In this document: in pieces, positions 55,570 through 63,146 of the stretch | How the letters are laid out: each line of letters begins with the position of its first letter | Numbering within the stretch: position 1 is the first letter of the stretch | Assembly: GCA_009886625.1 (NCBI GenBank) | Contig: QXZA01000011.1 | Coordinates: 62,001-126,000, forward strand | DNA from: Flavobacteriaceae bacterium | GTDB lineage: Bacteria > Bacteroidota > Bacteroidia > Flavobacteriales > Flavobacteriaceae | Reading direction: 5' to 3' | Length of the DNA: 64,000 nt | Position numbers and translations under genes: made by a program | Notes under the pieces: model-generated | Told to the model about the DNA's origin: nothing | Databases searched by the model: none | The model's input: the letters and a program-made list of their open reading frames with translations, nothing else

Positions 55570-56376
55570 TTAAAGTTTATAATGATTCATGATTAGTTTT
55601 TCAAATATACGACTGGGGAGTATGTTTTTTAAGGTTTTGGATAACTTTTGCATGAAAGGACCCACTTGATAATGTACTTTTGGCTTTTCCTTTTCAATAA
55701 TTTGGGCTATGGCTTCAGCTATTTCTTGAGGTGGATTCCCTTCATCTACGTGAGCATCCATGGTATCCAGGCTTTCTTGATAGATTTTTTGATATGGGGA
55801 ATCTTTGACTACTGGCGCATGATAACGACGTGAGGCAATGTCTGTTGCATAGTCACCAGGAGCAAGTGTGCAAATTTCAATTCCGAATGATTTGACTTCC
55901 ATGCGTAAGCTCTCCGACATAATAGAAAGTGCACTTTTGGAAGCAGAATACACTCCTCTAAAAGGCAATCCCATGACTCCTGCAATGGAAGTCACATTGA
56001 TAATTAAACCCGATTTTTGGTGCCGCATTTGAGGAATTACCGCCTGCGCCATTTCCAAAGGACCAAAGCAATTGGTAGCAAAGTTTGCTGCTACTGCATC
56101 GGCTTGAATTTCTTCCATAGGGCCTGTGATGCCCACTCCTGCGTTGTTGATTAATATGTCAAGACGTTGCGTTTCTTTTAAAACTTTTGCAACACAGTTG
56201 GAGATAGAGTCGGTATCGGTTATTTCTAAAGGGAGTAAAGTGAAGGGTAAAGGGTCAGTATATTTTTTGGGATTCCTGCTAGTTCCGAATACATGAAAAC
56301 CTTTGTTGTGAAGGTGTAAGGCAGTAGCAAGGCCTAAACCCGATGAAGCACCAGTGATCAAAACTACTTTTTTCAT
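55570..56376 (-). CDS. Short-chain dehydrogenase/reductase
   Basis: A 268-residue classical SDR. The cofactor loop is LITGASSGLGLATAL (about residues 6-20), the NNAG motif is in ILINNAGVGITGP (about 85), the catalytic serine in INVTSIAGVMG and the YxxxK pair in YSASKSALSIMSE (about 148). The C-terminal part is hydrophobic and basic, as in SDRs acting on lipid-like substrates. The substrate is unknown. It is immediately downstream of the SRP RNA gene on the same strand and first in a pair with transaldolase. Confidence 0.92.
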   Translation of the reverse strand: MKKVVLITGASSGLGLATALHLHNKGFHVFGTSRNPKKYTDPLPFTLLPLEITDTDSISNCVAKVLKETQRLDILINNAGVGITGPMEEIQADAVAANFATNCFGPLEMAQAVIPQMRHQKSGLIINVTSIAGVMGLPFRGVYSASKSALSIMSESLRMEVKSFGIEICTLAPGDYATDIASRRYHAPVVKDSPYQKIYQESLDTMDAHVDEGNPPQEIAEAIAQIIEKEKPKVHYQVGPFMQKLSKTLKNILPSRIFEKLIMNHYKL

Positions 56377-56426
56377 GTTTTTTTAAATTATTTTATTGCT
56401 CTACAAAAAGTAAAAAAATAAAAAAA

Positions 56427-56522
56427 GGGCAAGCGACCCACATCACACCGCTACGACCATCTACCCTTGCTGCGTTCCCGCCCTGGGGGATTCAACAGGA
56501 GCTGGTTGTGTAGGACTTGCCC
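56427..56522 (-). ncRNA. ffs: Signal recognition particle RNA, small bacterial type
   Basis: On the minus strand the 96-base sequence begins GGGCAAGTCCTACACAACC and ends GGTCGCTTGCCC, so the two ends pair (GGGCAAG with CTTGCCC). The middle holds the SRP domain IV core: CCCCAGGGCGGGAACGCAGC and AAGGGTAGATG, the loop bound by Ffh. A T-rich run follows the 3' stem (A-run at 56412-56426 on the plus strand) and serves as terminator. It targets nascent membrane proteins together with Ffh. A promoter box lies just upstream. Confidence 0.92.
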
Positions 56523-56526
56523 AGCG

Positions 56527-56534
56527 CAAATATA
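56527..56534 (-). promoter_or_regulatory. Bacteroidota -7 box (TATATTTG) for the SRP RNA gene
   Basis: The plus-strand CAAATATA reads TATATTTG on the minus strand, 4 bases before the first base of the paired RNA end, the right distance for the transcription start. Confidence 0.65.
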
Positions 56535-56618
56535 AGTCGTTCATCTGATTTCAACAATCATTTTAATTGCTTAATTTCGTTCTTAATGATCTTGTTAAAA
56601 ATTCAATTCTTCTATCCC

Positions 56619-57635
56619 ATGAAAATCTTCCTTTCCTTGCTCTTTGCCCTAGTATTACTCAAATGTGGAGGACCTAGTTCACCTAATTATAAAATGACTA
56701 CTGGTCATAAAGCTGACAAAGTGAAATGGGGAGATACTCTCAAGCTAAAAATTAAAAATGGGTATCCTGAAAAGGTAGCCTATTTTTTTGATGAAACTCC
56801 CATCGCTTCGGATCATGTTCTTACCCATGAACCTCTTGGTGAACACATACTTAAAGCAGTTATCACAGAAGGAGATTCCACTCACGAAGTCACCTCAAAA
56901 CTTTTACTGTTAGCGGCTGCTCCCCCACTACTCTATACTTACGAAATCATCAATACGTATCCGCATGATAAAACAGCTTATACTCAAGGTTTAGAGTTTG
57001 ACGGAGAGATGCTTTATGAAAGTACTGGATTGAATGGAAAGTCCACTTTGAGAACCGTAAACTATAAAACAGGAGAGATTATTGAAAGTAAACCCTTAGA
57101 TCAAACCTATTTTGGTGAAGGCTTAACATTATTGAATGACCAGATCATACAGTTGACCTGGAAAGCCCAAAAAGGTTTTGTTTATGACAAAGCGACTTTG
57201 GCGATGAAAAAATCCTTTCCATTTCAGGAAAGCAAGGAAGGTTGGGGCTTGTGTAATGACGGGACATACCTCTATAAGTCAGATGGAACTAATCGCATAT
57301 GGATTTTGGATGCTAATACCTTCAAAGAACTTAAAAGTTTACAGGTGATGACGCATAAGTCTGCATTAAAGAATATCAATGAATTAGAATGGGTTAATGG
57401 AAAAATTTATGCCAATACCTACCAATTTCAAAAGGAAGTGAGCGTGATTATTGATCCTAAAGCTGGTGCTGTTGAGGGAGTGATTGATTTTTCAGGTTTA
57501 AAAGAAAAGGTAGAGCAACATCCACAACTTAACGTCTTGAATGGGATTGCCTATCACAAAACCCGAAACACTTTTTTTGTCACTGGAAAAAACTGGAGCA
57601 AACTTTTTGAAGTTAACATAGTACCTAAAAAATGA
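56619..57635 (+). CDS. Glutaminyl-peptide cyclotransferase, lipoprotein
   Basis: A 338-residue lipoprotein. The frame is open from 56517, but that start would overlap the SRP RNA gene; ATG 56619 gives a clean lipoprotein signal (LSLLFALVLLKC, cysteine at residue 16). A small domain (about 20-110) precedes a five-bladed propeller of the glutamine cyclotransferase family, PF05096: YPHDKTAYTQGLEFDGEML, YESTGLNGKSTLR, YFGEGLTLL and NELEWVNGKIYAN. The enzyme closes N-terminal glutamine to pyroglutamate, probably on exported proteins. It overlaps the thioesterase gene by four bases. Confidence 0.88.
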   Translation: MKIFLSLLFALVLLKCGGPSSPNYKMTTGHKADKVKWGDTLKLKIKNGYPEKVAYFFDETPIASDHVLTHEPLGEHILKAVITEGDSTHEVTSKLLLLAAAPPLLYTYEIINTYPHDKTAYTQGLEFDGEMLYESTGLNGKSTLRTVNYKTGEIIESKPLDQTYFGEGLTLLNDQIIQLTWKAQKGFVYDKATLAMKKSFPFQESKEGWGLCNDGTYLYKSDGTNRIWILDANTFKELKSLQVMTHKSALKNINELEWVNGKIYANTYQFQKEVSVIIDPKAGAVEGVIDFSGLKEKVEQHPQLNVLNGIAYHKTRNTFFVTGKNWSKLFEVNIVPKK

Positions 57636-58024
57636 GTACAACACATCAATACGATCTTCAAGTAAAAAAGGAGCATCTTGATGAGTTACATCATGTCAAC
57701 AATGTCCAATACCTTCAATGGGTTCAAGAAATTGCTGGAGCGCATTGGAAAGCGTTGATTGAAAAGGAAACGTATTCTTTTGGGACATGGGTTGTAAGAA
57801 GCCATAAAATTGACTACAAACGCCCCGCCAAACAAAATGATTGGTTGACACTCAAAACCTATGTAGCCTATACTGAAGGTTTTCTTTCCCAACGAGTTGT
57901 AAAAATTTATTTTAAAGATATCTCAACTCTAGTTGCACAATGTAATACACAATGGTGCTATTTAAATGCAACTACCCATATGCTAGAACCCATTCCTGAA
58001 AAGGTATTTCAGCTGTTTCACTAA
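57632..58024 (+). CDS. Hotdog-fold acyl-CoA thioesterase (4HBT family)
   Basis: A 130-residue single hotdog domain. The active-site helix is DELHHVNNVQYLQWVQEIAG, with the expected polar residue near position 17, followed by VVRSHKIDYKRPAKQNDWL and a C-terminal strand pair. Such proteins hydrolyse acyl-CoA thioesters; the acyl chain preference cannot be read. It is coupled (ATGA) to the glutaminyl cyclase gene. Confidence 0.85.
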   Translation: MSTTHQYDLQVKKEHLDELHHVNNVQYLQWVQEIAGAHWKALIEKETYSFGTWVVRSHKIDYKRPAKQNDWLTLKTYVAYTEGFLSQRVVKIYFKDISTLVAQCNTQWCYLNATTHMLEPIPEKVFQLFH

Positions 58025-58430
58025 ACTTAAATCTTAATTAATTTTTTTTGGTTTATTGCTTCATAAATTTCTACCGTCAAATAGTGATGACTGTTAAAAA
58101 ATAATTTACCATTTACCAATTTAATGGTAGCAATCCATAAGTCATTTTTTTTTCTTCAATTCAGTCACAACTACTTTAGCTACTTTAATTTAACTATAAT
58201 TGAAGATACCAACTCTTTTGATGATAAGATTCGCTTTTGGAAAGTTAATGTGCTTGTAACTGTTAGGATACTGGTTACCAATAAGGAATTGATTCCCTAT
58301 ACTCAAAATGGTTTCACTGGTTTGGGAATAAATAATCTTGAAAATAAACTTAACAAAAGGGCTATAAAAATGAAATTTCTCTTTATAAAAAATTAAATTT
58401 TTATTAAAGATAAAATATTATAAAAATCAA
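58025..58430. other. Region without a convincing gene
   Basis: About 400 very AT-rich bases follow the thioesterase gene. A 90-codon frame at 58124-58396 on the plus strand has no recognisable domain, no promoter and an atypical composition, so I do not call it a gene; it could be an eroded fragment. TACCATT and AATGGTA form a seven-base inverted repeat near 58108-58130. Nothing else stands out. Confidence 0.5.
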
Positions 58431-58462
58431 AAAAAAGCTCTTTATTTTTGAATAAAGAGCTT
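58431..58462 (-). terminator. Strong terminator of glyA
   Basis: AAGCTCTTTATT (58435-58446) pairs perfectly with AATAAAGAGCTT (58451-58462) around a four-base loop. On the minus strand the stem is followed by a run of T residues (plus-strand A-run at 58429-58436). Confidence 0.85.
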
Positions 58463-58485
58463 CAGTTTAATGACATTATTTCTTC

Positions 58486-59760
58486 TTAGTAGTAGAATAA
58501 CTCACGTCCTTTCATTAAGGCGTGAACTTTAGCTCCAACCGCAGCTAGAACGGAAGCATCTTCATGATTTTGAATGACTTCATCAATCAAATCTACAATT
58601 CCACTCATATTGGTTTCTTTCAAGCCTCTAGTTGTAATGGCTGCTGTACCTACACGGATTCCTGAGGTAACGAAGGGTGACTTATCATCGAAAGGCACCA
58701 TATTTTTATTGGCAGTAATTTCAGCTTTTACAAGGGCCTGTTCTGCGGCTTTCCCACTAATGTCCTTGTTTCGTAAATCAATTAGCATCATATGGTTGTC
58801 GGTTCCTTCAGAAATCAAATGATATCCTTTAGCAACAAAAGCAGCAGCCATAGCTTGTGCATTCTTTTGAACCTGCTGCATATAGGTTTTAAACGAAGGT
58901 TGAAGCGCTTCTTGGAAGGCAATCGCTTTGGCAGCAATCACATGTTCTAAAGGTCCACCCTGATTTCCTGGAAAAACGGCCATGTTCAATAAATGTGACA
59001 TTTTTTGAGGCGTTCCATTTTTGAGAGTCAATCCAAACGGATTGTCAAAATCTTGTCCCATTAAAATAAGACCACCCCTTGGTCCTCTTAAGGTTTTGTG
59101 TGTTGTGGTGGTCACCACGTGGCAATGCGGCATTGGATTACTTAGTAAGCCTGTAGCAATCATTCCTGAGGGATGTGAAATATCTGCTAAAAGAAATGCC
59201 CCTACTTCGTCAGCAATTTCACGGAATTTAGCAAAATTAATATCGCGAGAGTAAGCCGAGGCTCCAGCAATGATCATATTGGGTTGTACTTCTTTAGCAA
59301 TAGCACGAATGTTCTCGTAATTCAATAATCCTGTAGCTTCCTCTACACCATAAAAATGGGCTTCGTATAAGCGCCCTGAGAAATTTACAGGTGAACCATG
59401 GGTTAAGTGACCTCCATGAGAAAGATCAAACCCTAATATCTTGTCTCCAGGCTTGATGAAAGCATGAAAAACAGCAGTATTGGCTTGTGAACCCGAATGT
59501 GGTTGCACATTGGCATAAGCAGCACCAAATAATTTTTTTGCGCGGTCTATAGCCAGTTGCTCAATTTGATCAACTACTTCACATCCTCCATAATATCGCT
59601 TTCCGGGATAACCTTCTGCGTATTTATTAGTTAAAACCGATCCTGTTGCCTCCATAACGGCTGGACTGGTAAAGTTTTCAGAAGCAATTAACTCAATGCC
59701 ATTCAATTGGCGTCGTTCTTCTTGCTGAATTAAATCAAAAATAGCGGTATCTTTCTGCAT
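58486..59760 (-). CDS. glyA: Serine hydroxymethyltransferase
   Basis: A 424-residue PLP enzyme that interconverts serine and glycine with tetrahydrofolate, the main source of one-carbon units. An in-frame start exists at 59781, but ATG 59760 ([15 protein letters not shown]) matches the family and leaves the promoter box intact. Signatures are [36 protein letters not shown] (about residues 49-65) and the PLP lysine in [17 protein letters not shown] (about 230). The length is normal. A strong hairpin terminator follows. Confidence 0.97.
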   Translation of the reverse strand: MQKDTAIFDLIQQEERRQLNGIELIASENFTSPAVMEATGSVLTNKYAEGYPGKRYYGGCEVVDQIEQLAIDRAKKLFGAAYANVQPHSGSQANTAVFHAFIKPGDKILGFDLSHGGHLTHGSPVNFSGRLYEAHFYGVEEATGLLNYENIRAIAKEVQPNMIIAGASAYSRDINFAKFREIADEVGAFLLADISHPSGMIATGLLSNPMPHCHVVTTTTHKTLRGPRGGLILMGQDFDNPFGLTLKNGTPQKMSHLLNMAVFPGNQGGPLEHVIAAKAIAFQEALQPSFKTYMQQVQKNAQAMAAAFVAKGYHLISEGTDNHMMLIDLRNKDISGKAAEQALVKAEITANKNMVPFDDKSPFVTSGIRVGTAAITTRGLKETNMSGIVDLIDEVIQNHEDASVLAAVGAKVHALMKGRELFYY

Positions 59761-59778
59761 GATCAAAAAATTAAAGCA

Positions 59779-59786
59779 CAAAAATA
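59779..59786 (-). promoter_or_regulatory. Bacteroidota -7 box (TATTTTTG) for glyA
   Basis: The plus-strand CAAAAATA reads TATTTTTG on the minus strand, 18 bases before the glyA ATG. Confidence 0.55.
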
Positions 59787-59848
59787 GGCAAATCCCCCTG
59801 ATTTAAAGCAGATATAAAGACTGATAAAATGATTTTATTAAGAGGAAA

Positions 59849-60313
59849 TCAACAACAACCCGAAGCTGGATTACAGCAGCTCTCTCTACTATTCATTTTT
59901 TCAATAGTCGTTGAAACTTCAGGAATGCCACAATTTTCTTTAGCCAAGCAGTCTGTGGCTTTCGTCATAAGCTGAAAATTAGATCCTTCAAAGCTTAATC
60001 CATATTTCCCTATGGTCTCTCCTTGATGCTCTACCTCTATTTCAGTATCCAATAAACCAATACGTTGTTGACATAAGCCGATGATTTGTATCACTTTTTG
60101 TGGATCTAAACGATGCTGAATATCGTCAGAGCTCCACAGTTGAAAGTTGACAACACTTTCTTTGCGTTCTGTGCCTCCACAATCAATAAAATGTTTGTGC
60201 ACCATTCCGACTTCAGTTATGTGGAAATGTGGGGGGACAAAGTCTCCATTTGGTAACTGAAAACGAAAAGAAGTTGTTTGATTTAAGGCAAGTAAAAATT
60301 CGGAGAGTAACAT
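59849..60313 (-). CDS. DUF6428 protein with cysteine-rich tail
   Basis: A 154-residue protein of the DUF6428 family, recognised by FRFQLPNGDFVPPHFHITEV near the N-terminus and FIDCGGTERKESVVNFQLW (about residues 42-60). The C-terminus ends SCCNPASGCC, two adjacent cysteine pairs suited to binding arsenite or a soft metal. In Bacteroidota such genes often accompany arsenic-resistance genes (arsR, arsenite transporter), but none is in this window. The function is unproven. It is upstream of glyA on the same strand, though glyA has its own promoter. Confidence 0.78.
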   Translation of the reverse strand: MLLSEFLLALNQTTSFRFQLPNGDFVPPHFHITEVGMVHKHFIDCGGTERKESVVNFQLWSSDDIQHRLDPQKVIQIIGLCQQRIGLLDTEIEVEHQGETIGKYGLSFEGSNFQLMTKATDCLAKENCGIPEVSTTIEKMNSRESCCNPASGCC

Positions 60314-60480
60314 GTGTTTTTTTTGTAAAGATACTATTTCTCTTTCTTACTTCAGGTGTTTTTAAATCCTCTTAAACTGACATTATTAATGTATTTGTGG
60401 GCATAATGACATTAGATAGAGATGAAAAATAGACATATAGTCCTTTGACTATCAATGGAATAGCTTTCGATAGGAATTGA

Positions 60481-60735
60481 ATAAAAATTGCTAAACGACT
60501 TAGCACACAAGAAATCACCCTTCACACCACCACCGAAGCCATAGTTCAATTGGCACAGCTAGGATTTGACCCTCAATATGGTGGAAGACCTGTAAAGCGG
60601 ACCTTATAGAAATATGTGCTTAATCCGCTAAGTAAAGCCCTTTTGGAAGAATCTATTTCAAAAGAAGAAGTAATACAATTAGATTATTTTGAAACTGAAT
60701 TTATTTTCGGAAATAGAAACGAGGCTTCAAACTAG
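60481..60735 (+). pseudogene. C-terminal remnant of a ClpB/ClpA-type ATPase gene
   Basis: In phase with 60487 the sequence reads IAKRLSTQEITLHTTTEAIV, LGFDPQYGGRPVKRTL, a TAG at 60607-60609, then KYVLNPLSKALLEESI and an acidic end at TAG 60733-60735. GFDPxYGxRPxKR followed by a leucine-rich NPLSKALL helix is the D2 small domain that closes ClpB and ClpA proteins. The stop sits where a glutamine (CAG) is usual. Everything upstream of this domain is missing, so only an 80-codon tail remains between DUF6428 and smpB. Confidence 0.85.
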
Positions 60736-60743
60736 ATTAGTAG

Positions 60744-60751
60744 TACCTTTG
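60744..60751 (+). promoter_or_regulatory. Bacteroidota -7 box (TACCTTTG) four bases before smpB
   Basis: It matches TAnnTTTG and lies four bases before the GTG of smpB, implying a leaderless or nearly leaderless transcript. Confidence 0.5.
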
Positions 60752-60755
60752 AATT

Positions 60756-61220
60756 GTGCAAAATAACATTAACATAAAGAACAAGCGTGCCCGTTTTGAA
60801 TTTGAGCTTATCGAAGAGTATACAGCTGGGATTGTATTGACCGGAACTGAAATCAAATCCATTCGAAACAGTAAAGCTTCTATTACAGAAAGTTTTTGTG
60901 AGTTCAACGAATGTGGAGAATTGTTTACTGTAAATATGCATATTGAAGAGTATGCATTTGGGACTCGATTCAATCACCGACCCAAAGCACAACGAAAACT
61001 TTTGCTCAACAAAAAAGAGTTAAAAAAATTATATAAAGAAGTGAAAAATAGTGGTCTAACGATAGTACCTCTTCGCTTATTTATAAATGATGATGGCTTC
61101 GCCAAGCTAAGAATCGCTTTAGCTAAAGGGAAAAAGCTATATGACAAAAGGGAAACCATAAAGGATCGAGAGAATAAAGTAAACTTAGATCGAATAAAAA
61201 AGAACCATAGACGACAGTAA
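60756..61220 (+). CDS. smpB: SsrA-binding protein SmpB
   Basis: A 154-residue RNA-binding protein that brings tmRNA to stalled ribosomes. The start [18 protein letters not shown] is at a GTG and agrees with the family N-terminus. Conserved parts are [20 protein letters not shown] (about residues 29-48), [20 protein letters not shown] and the C-terminal basic tail [16 protein letters not shown], which enters the mRNA channel. No tmRNA gene was recognised in the window. A promoter box lies four bases upstream. Confidence 0.96.
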   Translation: MQNNINIKNKRARFEFELIEEYTAGIVLTGTEIKSIRNSKASITESFCEFNECGELFTVNMHIEEYAFGTRFNHRPKAQRKLLLNKKELKKLYKEVKNSGLTIVPLRLFINDDGFAKLRIALAKGKKLYDKRETIKDRENKVNLDRIKKNHRRQ

Positions 61221-61247
61221 TTTTTTGTAATCAATAAAATTTACCCC

Positions 61248-62036
61248 ATGAAAAAACTAACTATTTTAGGTATTTTAATTACCTCATTTATTTGGGGACA
61301 AACCTCATTAGAGCGTTTAGAAAACTCTCCTAGGCATCACGAATGGATTACTATAAGTACTGAAAAACACGAGGTTAAAAGTTTTCTAGTCTATCCTGAG
61401 GTTTCAGAACAAGTACCTGTTGTTATTGTAATTCATGAAAACAGAGGATTGAATGACTGGGCACGTTCTATGTCGGATCAAATTGCTGAAATGGGCTATA
61501 TCGTACTCGCTCCAGACTTTCTCTCTGGAACTGCACCTAATGGGGGCGGTACTGCAGATTATGAAAATTCTGATTTAGCACGCACAGGAATTTACGGTTT
61601 AGACGCAAATCGGATTAAGGCAACTTTGGACGCGAGTGTAGCTTATGCTAAAACTATTCCTGCTGCGAACGGGAAGGTGGTTGTTATTGGTTTTTGTTGG
61701 GGAGGAAGTCAATCGTTTCAGTTTGCAACCCAGTCAAATGAAATTGCTACTGCCATAGTATGCTATGGGACAGGACCTAAAGACGTCACAGCCTATCAAA
61801 ACATTCGAGTTCCTATATATGGGTTTTATGGAGGTAATGACAACCGTGTGAACGCTACTATCGCCTCAAGTCAGGCAGCTATGCAAGGGGAAACTAAGGT
61901 TTTTGAATCCGTTGTTTATGAAGGAGCAGGCCACGGTTTCTTCAGAGCCGGGGAACAGCAAAATGCTACTGAGGCTAACAAAAAAGCACGAAAAGAAGGA
62001 TTGGTGCGTTTACAGAAAATACTTTCTGCATTGTGA
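61248..62036 (+). CDS. Dienelactone hydrolase family protein, exported
   Basis: A 262-residue alpha/beta hydrolase with a signal peptide (LTILGILITSFIWGQ). The dienelactone hydrolase triad is visible: the nucleophilic cysteine in VIGFCWGGSQSFQFA (about residue 149), an acid in FYGGNDNRVNA and the histidine in EGAGHGFFRAG (about 225). The early VIVIHENRGLNDWAR segment is also typical. Exported members are common in Bacteroidota; a lactone or ester substrate is likely but unknown. It is 27 bases after smpB. Confidence 0.9.
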   Translation: MKKLTILGILITSFIWGQTSLERLENSPRHHEWITISTEKHEVKSFLVYPEVSEQVPVVIVIHENRGLNDWARSMSDQIAEMGYIVLAPDFLSGTAPNGGGTADYENSDLARTGIYGLDANRIKATLDASVAYAKTIPAANGKVVVIGFCWGGSQSFQFATQSNEIATAIVCYGTGPKDVTAYQNIRVPIYGFYGGNDNRVNATIASSQAAMQGETKVFESVVYEGAGHGFFRAGEQQNATEANKKARKEGLVRLQKILSAL

Positions 62037-62068
62037 TTTTTAAAGAGATCTACTTTTTTTTAAATCCG

Positions 62069-62076
62069 TATTTTTG
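62069..62076 (+). promoter_or_regulatory. Bacteroidota -7 box (TATTTTTG) for aroB
   Basis: It matches TAnnTTTG, 14 bases before the aroB ATG. Confidence 0.5.
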
Positions 62077-62090
62077 AATTTTAAATCAAT

Positions 62091-63146
62091 ATGCAAAACC
62101 AAATTAATATTTCATACGCTTCAGAAGGGTTGACAGCACTAGTTCAACAACTTAATAAACATGAATACACAAGTCTTTTCGTTTTAGTTGATGAGAATAC
62201 GGAACAGTATTGTTTAACTCGTTTCTTAGCGCAAACTGATCTGAATCCAACCTCTGTATTAGTTATGCAAGCTGGGGAGGAAAATAAACATTTGTCTACT
62301 TGCGAAAAACTTTGGAACCAATTGTCTTCTCTTGGTGCAGATCGAAATAGTGCTTTGATTAATCTGGGAGGTGGCGTAGTTACCGATCTTGGTGGATTTG
62401 TTGCCTGTACATTTAAGCGTGGAATTGATTTTTATAATATTCCTACTACGTTACTTTCTATGGTAGATGCATCAGTAGGTGGTAAAACAGGTATTGATTT
62501 AGGTGCATTAAAAAATCAGATTGGTGTCATACAAGAACCCCAACAGGTTGTGATTGATAGTCAATGGCTTTCGACTTTACCTTTGGAAGAAGTACGAAGT
62601 GGTTTTGCAGAAATGTTAAAACATGGGCTAATTGCAGATCCAAATTATTGGGGAAAATTGAAGGGCTTAATGGATTTAACTCCAGAGGTTCTTTCCCCTC
62701 ACATCAAACCTTCAGTTACCGTTAAAAGTGAAGTAGTTAAAAAAGATCCCTACGAGAAGGGATTACGTAAAATATTAAACTTTGGACATACGCTAGGACA
62801 TGCGATTGAATCCTATTTTTTAGTCACACCTAGCAAACAGAGGCTCCTTCATGGAGAGGCTATAGCAATTGGAATGGTATTAGAAGCTTACCTGTCAATA
62901 GAGTGTTGTGGTCTTAGACCAGAAGAAGCAAAGGAGATTAAAATAGCATTTCAACAATTTTATCCTCAAGTAGAGATAAAAAAAGAAGATGTAGACGCTA
63001 TTTTAGCACTACTACGACACGACAAAAAGAACAAAGCAGGAAGAATCAATTTTGTATTATTAACTAAAATTGGAATTCCTGCTATTGATGTTCAAGTTCC
63101 TCAAGTTCTTTTTCAAAAAGCCTTTAATTTTTACGCCTCTGCTTAA
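62091..63146 (+). CDS. aroB: 3-Dehydroquinate synthase
   Basis: A 351-residue NAD- and zinc-dependent enzyme, second step of the shikimate pathway. The NAD region reads ALINLGGGVVTDLGGFVAC (about residues 87-105), then IPTTLLSMVDASVGGKTGID and the zinc ligands in RSGFAEMLKHGLIAD, LNFGHTLGHAIE (about 226-237) and LLHGEAIAIGMVLE. The length is normal. It overlaps the convergent PEP carboxylase gene by four bases. aroC is about 52 kb away, so the pathway genes are scattered. Confidence 0.96.
   Translation: MQNQINISYASEGLTALVQQLNKHEYTSLFVLVDENTEQYCLTRFLAQTDLNPTSVLVMQAGEENKHLSTCEKLWNQLSSLGADRNSALINLGGGVVTDLGGFVACTFKRGIDFYNIPTTLLSMVDASVGGKTGIDLGALKNQIGVIQEPQQVVIDSQWLSTLPLEEVRSGFAEMLKHGLIADPNYWGKLKGLMDLTPEVLSPHIKPSVTVKSEVVKKDPYEKGLRKILNFGHTLGHAIESYFLVTPSKQRLLHGEAIAIGMVLEAYLSIECCGLRPEEAKEIKIAFQQFYPQVEIKKEDVDAILALLRHDKKNKAGRINFVLLTKIGIPAIDVQVPQVLFQKAFNFYASA

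Noticed and set aside
56517-56618. Upstream extension of the glutaminyl cyclase
   Set aside because: It would overlap the SRP RNA gene and its promoter and hide the lipoprotein signal that begins at 56619.
58124-58396. 90-codon open frame on the plus strand
   Set aside because: No domain, no promoter, odd composition and AT-rich surroundings; chance or erosion is more likely than a gene.
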